Of a stretch of 64,000 nucleotides of DNA, positions 60,001 through 64,000 are shown one piece after another. Numbering within the stretch: position 1 is the first letter of the stretch; each line of letters opens with the position of its first letter. The DNA comes from Liolophura sinensis. Lineage: Eukaryota; Mollusca; Polyplacophora; Chitonida; Chitonidae. The notes under the pieces were generated by a model. That model made no database searches, was not told the origin of the DNA, and saw only the letters and a list, made by a program, of their open reading frames with translations. A program made the translations under genes and the position numbers. The stretch spans positions 32,477,385-32,541,384 of the forward strand of contig NC_088295.1 of assembly GCF_032854445.1 (NCBI RefSeq), in the 5' to 3' direction.

Positions 60001-61860
60001 TAATCTAAATATCTATAAGCTGTATGTAAAGAAACAAAAAAAATTAAAATCTGTCAAACTCTAGTGTTTTTCTATGTTCACATTTCATATTATGCATAAT
60101 ACTTCTCAACCATTTCGCATATGAAAGAGCAATTTCAGCGCAATGTATGCAACTACAAACTGTGATTTTGGAGACAAAATTGGTTGGGTTTCATGGCTTA
60201 ACAAAATGTGTAATTTTATCAATCTACAAGGAAAACTGCTCTCAGAATATGCTTGAATAAGCATCTTGTCAATATGCAAACTGGTTGAGGAATTGCAGTT
60301 TACATTTTGAAGTACACAAAATTACACTAAATACTAGTGGCCTATTACTACTGGTATTGTGACATGGCATAGCATACTGTGTCCTACATGCACATATAAA
60401 TGATGAAGGGGAATATGTCAATTAAGAACAGGAAAGAAATGACCAATTTAACCATAGCCTCCAGGAAATGCCTTATTTGGAGCCATGGTGATCTACAGTT
60501 ACATGTATGTGTAGTCTATTAGAGCAGGGGCTGTAGACATTACTGTGTTACACATGTATACCCTGACGTAATGACAGCCTTACTTGTGTAGTTGTTAGAC
60601 TTATGACAACACATAAGTACATGTAGGCGGTATACACACGTAATCACACCTTTGTATTTCAGAGCTGATTATAGTGATTGTTTACATGTATAGTCATGTC
60701 TTGATGTTTCATACAATAACAATATTAATGTGCTAGCCTACAGTAATCCAAGTGGCAAGTCATGTTCTTTGACCTGATACATGTACATACAGCTAGCTAG
60801 TGCAACATCTACTTATATACTACTTTCCGACCAACACTTCTACAACTTTAGTCTTATAGAATGTGGTGAAGGAAACTATTGTCAGGTCACACAAATTACA
60901 ATGTAAGAAAAATGCTTGGTCCTATTATTGTATTTAGAATCAAATATTGTAGAACTTACATGTAATGTTTGCCAGAGAAATATAATATAAGTTATACACC
61001 GGTTGCAGGGCATTATTATCATCTATACGTACATAGAAAATTTTCAAACAATATGAATAACTTTCCTCATGTAGAAAATTTTTTGTTGGAAATGTTGTTT
61101 GTATGTACATTAATAAACTTTTCTACATTATAGTCTAGCTGTAGTCACAGGTTTTGGCAAGTGAAACTGTGGGAACTACAAAAGTCCTACATATGGTACA
61201 TACAGTACATGTACATGTAGTTATGTTTGATAGTGGCCTGTACAAATTTTGTGTACTGGCAGGGAAAAAGGCTAAGGCTATAGCATGGTCATGAATATCC
61301 AACATGCCTACAGCATTGACAGTGTTCATGAGGACTGACCAATCGTATACTCCATGCGTGTTGAAGTGTAGGAGCATGCTATGATAGTACATCAATCAGT
61401 GCTGGCCAGACAGGGCATGTCAAATGTAAATATATCTGTACCTAAAGCGGAGTAAAAAGTACCTAGTATACAACAATGTACGTTTAGGAAAATGTCATAT
61501 CAGGATTTCAATGTTAGATTTTTGGCTAATCATGAAACATCAATCTACAGTAGCTTTAGAGTATATTAGTGATATCATTACGTGTACATGCACCTTCATT
61601 TGCTTATGTTTATTTAAAGTTTCACAATTCGCTCAAAAAAATATAAATTTATAATAAAGTGTTTAGTGCATCAAATGGCATGCAATTCAAGTAATCTTAT
61701 GAAGACAACATCAAAGTACAACAGGAGGTAGATGTTAATACAAATGAGAAACAAAATACTTCAACACAACAAGACTTCTAAATCTACCACTGAATGGCCA
61801 AATGAAAGTAAACCCATGCTGTTGAAATAAAATAATGTATACCTTCTTCAGCATCCAGCT
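48021..61860 (-). CDS. ARHGAP1: ARHGAP1 / p50RhoGAP (Cdc42 GAP), 13 exons found, 5' end missing
   Basis: Minus-strand exons: 61843-61860, 57026-57132, 56684-56750, 56044-56131, 55437-55568, 54954-55040, 54441-54539, 52785-52895, 52145-52215, 50661-50738, 49625-49753, 49164-49270 and 48021-48188 (TAG). All phases agree, giving about 420 residues; the human protein has 439, so only about 20 N-terminal residues are missing. An optional 12-nt exon lies at 59809-59820. Residues 1-58 are acidic. A CRAL-TRIO/SEC14 domain follows (about 60-197: [60 protein letters not shown]). Then comes a Pro/Lys linker ([18 protein letters not shown]) and QQFGVTIQ. The RhoGAP domain (about 225-420) has the arginine finger in EGLFRRCAN (R269), [17 protein letters not shown] and [15 protein letters not shown]. 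It stimulates GTP hydrolysis by Cdc42 and Rho; in mammals the SEC14 part binds lipids and Rab proteins on endosomes. Order and sequence match vertebrate ARHGAP1, including KYKKN at the same splice junction. Confidence 0.95.
50860..50965 (-). mobile_element. Degenerate SINE family A relic in ARHGAP1 intron
   Basis: TTTTAACAACACATTCAAGA, then GAGTGGCCAGGTTTATGGGT and GGAGGAAGCTGGAGAGC resemble the reverse-complemented SINE, with heavy divergence. Confidence 0.45.
51121..51240 (-). repeat. 28-bp minisatellite, left part, in ARHGAP1 intron
   Basis: The plus-strand unit is TGATACTGCATGATAATCAA plus GTCCTGAT. The word AAGTCC recurs at 51135, 51163, 51191 and 51219, an exact 28-bp period. Confidence 0.92.
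51232..51495 (-). mobile_element. SINE family A, complete, nested in the 28-bp array
   Basis: The body 51241-51486 (246 bp, minus orientation) is flanked by TACTGCATG on both sides (51232-51240, 51487-51495). That word is also part of the array unit, so the target-site duplication cannot be told from the repeat. It contains ACGCTGTACTCAAGAATATT, GGCGGCCAGCATTATGATGG and TGAACTCACAGCGACCGCAT. Confidence 0.92.
51496..52115 (-). repeat. 28-bp minisatellite, right part, in ARHGAP1 intron
   Basis: About 20 further variants of the same unit, with small length changes (for example GATTGTGATACTGCAAGATA), end close to the exon at 52145-52215. Together with 51121-51240 the array covers about 740 bp without the SINE. 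Confidence 0.92.
53779..53865 (-). repeat. 22-bp tandem repeat, four copies, in ARHGAP1 intron
   Basis: AGATGAACTCACCCAAAGTT plus TG, with copies starting at 53779, 53801, 53823 and 53845. Confidence 0.93.
54750..54897 (+). mobile_element. SINE family A, 5'-truncated, in ARHGAP1 intron
   Basis: Begins inside the central domain (GGTCTGCCAGCAAGCTGCAG, CACCCACCACAATGCTGGTC) and continues through ACTGAAATATTCTTGAGTAT to an (AAAT)n tail. It lies between the exons at 54441-54539 and 54954-55040. Confidence 0.85.
59809..59820 (-). CDS. ARHGAP1: Candidate 12-nt cassette microexon of ARHGAP1 (adds EYSL)
   Basis: On the minus strand: pyrimidine-rich TTTTTTCCCTTGTAG, the exon AATATTCTCTAG, then GTAAAC. 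Entered in the phase left by the 18-nt exon, it reads (G)AA TAT TCT CTA G and leaves the same phase, so inclusion would insert E-Y-S-L without disturbing the frame. No transcript evidence is available here. Confidence 0.45.
   Translation of the reverse strand, partial: NIL
60097..60300. mobile_element. MITE-like element, copy C, in ARHGAP1 intron
   Basis: The left end CTCAACCATTTCGCATATG and the right end CATATGCAAACTGGTTGAG-like (AATATGCAAACTGGTTGAGG) form an imperfect inverted repeat. The interior matches copies A and B (GAAAGAGCAATTTCAGCGCA, AATATGCTTGAATAAGCATC). Confidence 0.65.
61843..61860 (-). CDS. ARHGAP1: 18-nt microexon of ARHGAP1 (LDAEE)
   Basis: The minus strand reads TTTGTATTCATTTCAG, the exon AGCTGGATGCTGAAGAAG, then GTATAC. 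It reads (N)AG CTG GAT GCT GAA GAA G and joins exactly in phase to the next exon, which starts AA TTA GCT AAG. The acidic product fits the acidic N-terminal region. It is included in the ARHGAP1 model; the exon before it was not found. Confidence 0.6.
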
Positions 61861-64000
61861 CTGAAATGAATACAAATAAACAACAATGTCAAAGGTGTAA
61901 CATAAAATACAGGAGATGTTCATAAGTCAACATGAAAACATTCATGTACTCGCTCTCATCCATGTAATGGGCACTGGGGAAAAATTCAGACTGGTGACTC
62001 AGCAGGATTCGACTTTCTTTTTTTATTTGATAACACGTACACTAGCAACGTTGACAATCACCAGATGTATCTTACACATGAAAATAAATTTTGCACATCA
62101 TATGTTCATAATCTTTACACACTACAGATTGCTACTAAAGTTTAAGAAGGAAGGACATAAAAGCCCAACCAGTTGTCCGAGAGGAACAATTTGAACACGT
62201 ACTTACCATGCTGGAGTACATGTATTACAGCATACATGTAAGGATACATAAAGCAGCAAAGAATTTATTTCACAGAAAAAAAAAATTCCATATTCAACTC
62301 TATAAAACTCAACAAAGAATACTTTATGCACAGTCACTACAAACCTACATGTACTGTATTGTGCACTGGGATATACTATGCATACACTCTTCATCCTCAC
62401 ATATATGCCTATACAGTCATTCTATGAATTTTAAAATCCATATCATGCTCATCTGAACTCAAGATGCACAAAGGCAATCATAATCACACATCAATGACAC
62501 AAATGTATTTTGTAAAACACATAAAATTTATAGTGTGCATGTCTGGTGAGCCCGGAGTGGCGTTCCATTGGAGAAGCAAAATAAGTCCATGTATGACAGC
62601 ACTGGTTCTGACATGCTACAAGCTGAAGGAGACAATGTCGTTATATGCCCATAAAATTCTGGACAATTCTGGCCCAATGCTACAATCCCATGGGGCACAT
62701 GAATACATATCCTGATGCAATACACGAACCAAATACACGCAGGTCTGAGATTGGCAGTAAGTCACCCTAAATAGAAGTACTAAATCTGATTGATCCAAAA
62801 ACTCAATTTCTCATAGTTTTTGATCTATTTTTCCCTATCATCTTCTATTTTCATCAAGAAAATGGGAAACAATTTATTAAATTTATTACAGGAACAGGCC
62901 TCTTAAAAGAACTTCGAAGCATATCACAATAATCAGAGATTATCTGTGCAACAGTTATCCAAACACATATCACACAAAGTTTGAGACTGTGACTAGAGCA
63001 TTAATAATGAACAGATGCTTTCAGCTAGAATCAATACAAATGATGCAGCAGGTAAACAGAGGTTCACATCATGCTTTTGCTATATGCAATGACAAAAACT
63101 GTTTATATCTGAAATAGGAAATGGGAGAAGCTAGAAAACATGGTTTTCAGTTCTACAGGGATGTCAAAACGGACGGGGATGTCAGAATGAACAGGGTTGT
63201 CTGTATTAACAGGGTTGTTTGGCTTGAGTTGTCAGAATGAACAGGTACACGGTTGGGATTAACACCCAGGTCTGGATTAACAGGGTTGTCTGGATTAACA
63301 GGTACATGGTCAGGATTACCAGAGTTGCCTGAGCTAAATAAATCTGACTATAGGTATTTGCACAGGACCAAACAGAGACAATATAATATATTTCACATAA
63401 GTCTCGCATTTTTCATGTGATACATTTTGCCCGATTCTGATTCTTCCATCTTATATGGCCACTTTAGAAATGCGGGGCACAAGGGTACTAATAGTTAAAT
63501 GTATTTCGTTTGCTTGACCTCAATATTTCTCTGAACATTTCATGACAATTGGTTTTCTTTACACTAAGTATATTTTTATGACATCTGTGAATAAAAAAGT
63601 TACGCTAACATTCAGGTAACAATTTAGTGCAGCATCTATGTACTTAGCTGTCTCTATGTTCACTACAGCTACCGTTTCAAAGGTCTGCAGAGATTCGTAA
63701 CACAGAGGACCATCTGCTGAAATCATTAAGTTAATGAAATTGTACTAATGTTACTTATAGATTTATTGGTTGACCTCTACACAGCTGTTGTCGAAGTACA
63801 TGTACATTTAGTCCACAGAACGAATACTGATTTCAGTTCATTACACTGACTGACACACAATCATTGCTTAAAATATTTCTATGGCAACAAAATCTGGTAT
63901 TTAACAAATGCCTATATGTGTATTGTTCATACAATTAACAAACATGATCAAATTTCTTTCTAGGAAGCTTACATGTACATGACATACTGTGGTCATTTTT
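61861..64000 (-). other. ARHGAP1 5' intron/upstream region
   Basis: The first coding exon of ARHGAP1 must lie here or beyond the window. A donor-like ATG|GTAAGT on the minus strand at 62203-62204 has no convincing exon upstream. An irregular repeat lies at 63165-63330. Confidence 0.4.
63165..63335. repeat. Irregular 16-20 bp repeat (GGATTAACAGGGTTGTCT type)
   Basis: AACAGGGTTGTCTG, AACAGGTACACGGTTGGGATT and AACAGGTACATGGTCAGGATT recur several times with variable spacing. Confidence 0.7.

Larger units (their letters stand above)
57133..61842 (-). other. ARHGAP1 intron 5' of the acidic-region exon
   Basis: A 4.7 kb intron containing the optional 12-nt microexon at 59809-59820 and the MITE-like copy C at 60097-60300. 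Otherwise it is AT-rich with no coding signal. Confidence 0.6.

Noticed and set aside
62195-62216. Splice donor ATG|GTAAGT on the minus strand as the end of the first ARHGAP1 exon
   Set aside because: The sequence before it has no acceptor or start codon giving an N-terminus like ARHGAP1, and its reading does not resemble the acidic leader. Left open.
63668-63690. Another possible 12-nt microexon of ARHGAP1 (ACCTTTGAAACG)
   Set aside because: It has an acceptor and a donor, but in the required phase it introduces a TGA stop.

Overview
The window is nuclear DNA of an invertebrate animal, most likely a lophotrochozoan (mollusc or brachiopod). It is AT-rich, its genes are split by introns with GT-AG junctions, it carries many tRNA-derived SINEs ending in (AAAT)n-type tails, and the palindrome ACATGTACATGT recurs throughout. 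The three recognisable multi-exon genes match animal families closely. I cannot name the species from sequence alone. All exon models were built by hand: every junction has a GT donor and an AG acceptor, and reading phase carries through each model.

Plus strand, left half. Positions 1-3784 look like intron or upstream sequence. From 3785 to 10986 lie the last 11 coding exons of TMTC2, an ER-membrane TPR protein of the O-mannosyltransferase-like TMTC family; its N-terminal half is outside the window. After a 6 kb gap rich in SINEs comes a complete cortactin gene (16 coding exons, 17349-33079, 617 residues). It is preceded by what look like two duplicated alternative non-coding first exons. Cortactin here has seven full 37-residue actin-binding repeats plus a half repeat, five of the repeats each encoded by its own 111-bp exon. 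Its long 3' UTR runs to about 35.85 kb.

Middle. Positions 35.9-38.8 kb hold a cluster of SINE fragments around a two-exon gene (38468-39996) for a 301-residue basic protein with a cysteine cluster that I do not recognise. It converges on a minus-strand, single-coding-exon GT31 (beta-1,3-galactosyltransferase-like) gene at 40846-41979.

Minus strand, right half. ARHGAP1 (p50RhoGAP/Cdc42GAP: CRAL-TRIO plus RhoGAP) runs from about 61.9 kb down to 48021, with a probable 3.5 kb 3' UTR to about 44.5 kb. Its first few codons lie upstream and were not found. Two microexons (18 nt, and an optional in-frame 12 nt) sit near its 5' end.

The non-coding part is unusually rich in tandem arrays with 22-89 bp units, two of them split by a SINE insertion. 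It also holds four copies of a short element with terminal inverted repeats (MITE-like). Cortactin (Arp2/3-actin branching) and ARHGAP1 (Cdc42/Rho inactivation) both act on the actin cytoskeleton, but nothing in the sequence shows that this neighbourhood is more than coincidence. I see no prokaryotic-type operon, CRISPR array, rRNA gene or true tRNA gene.
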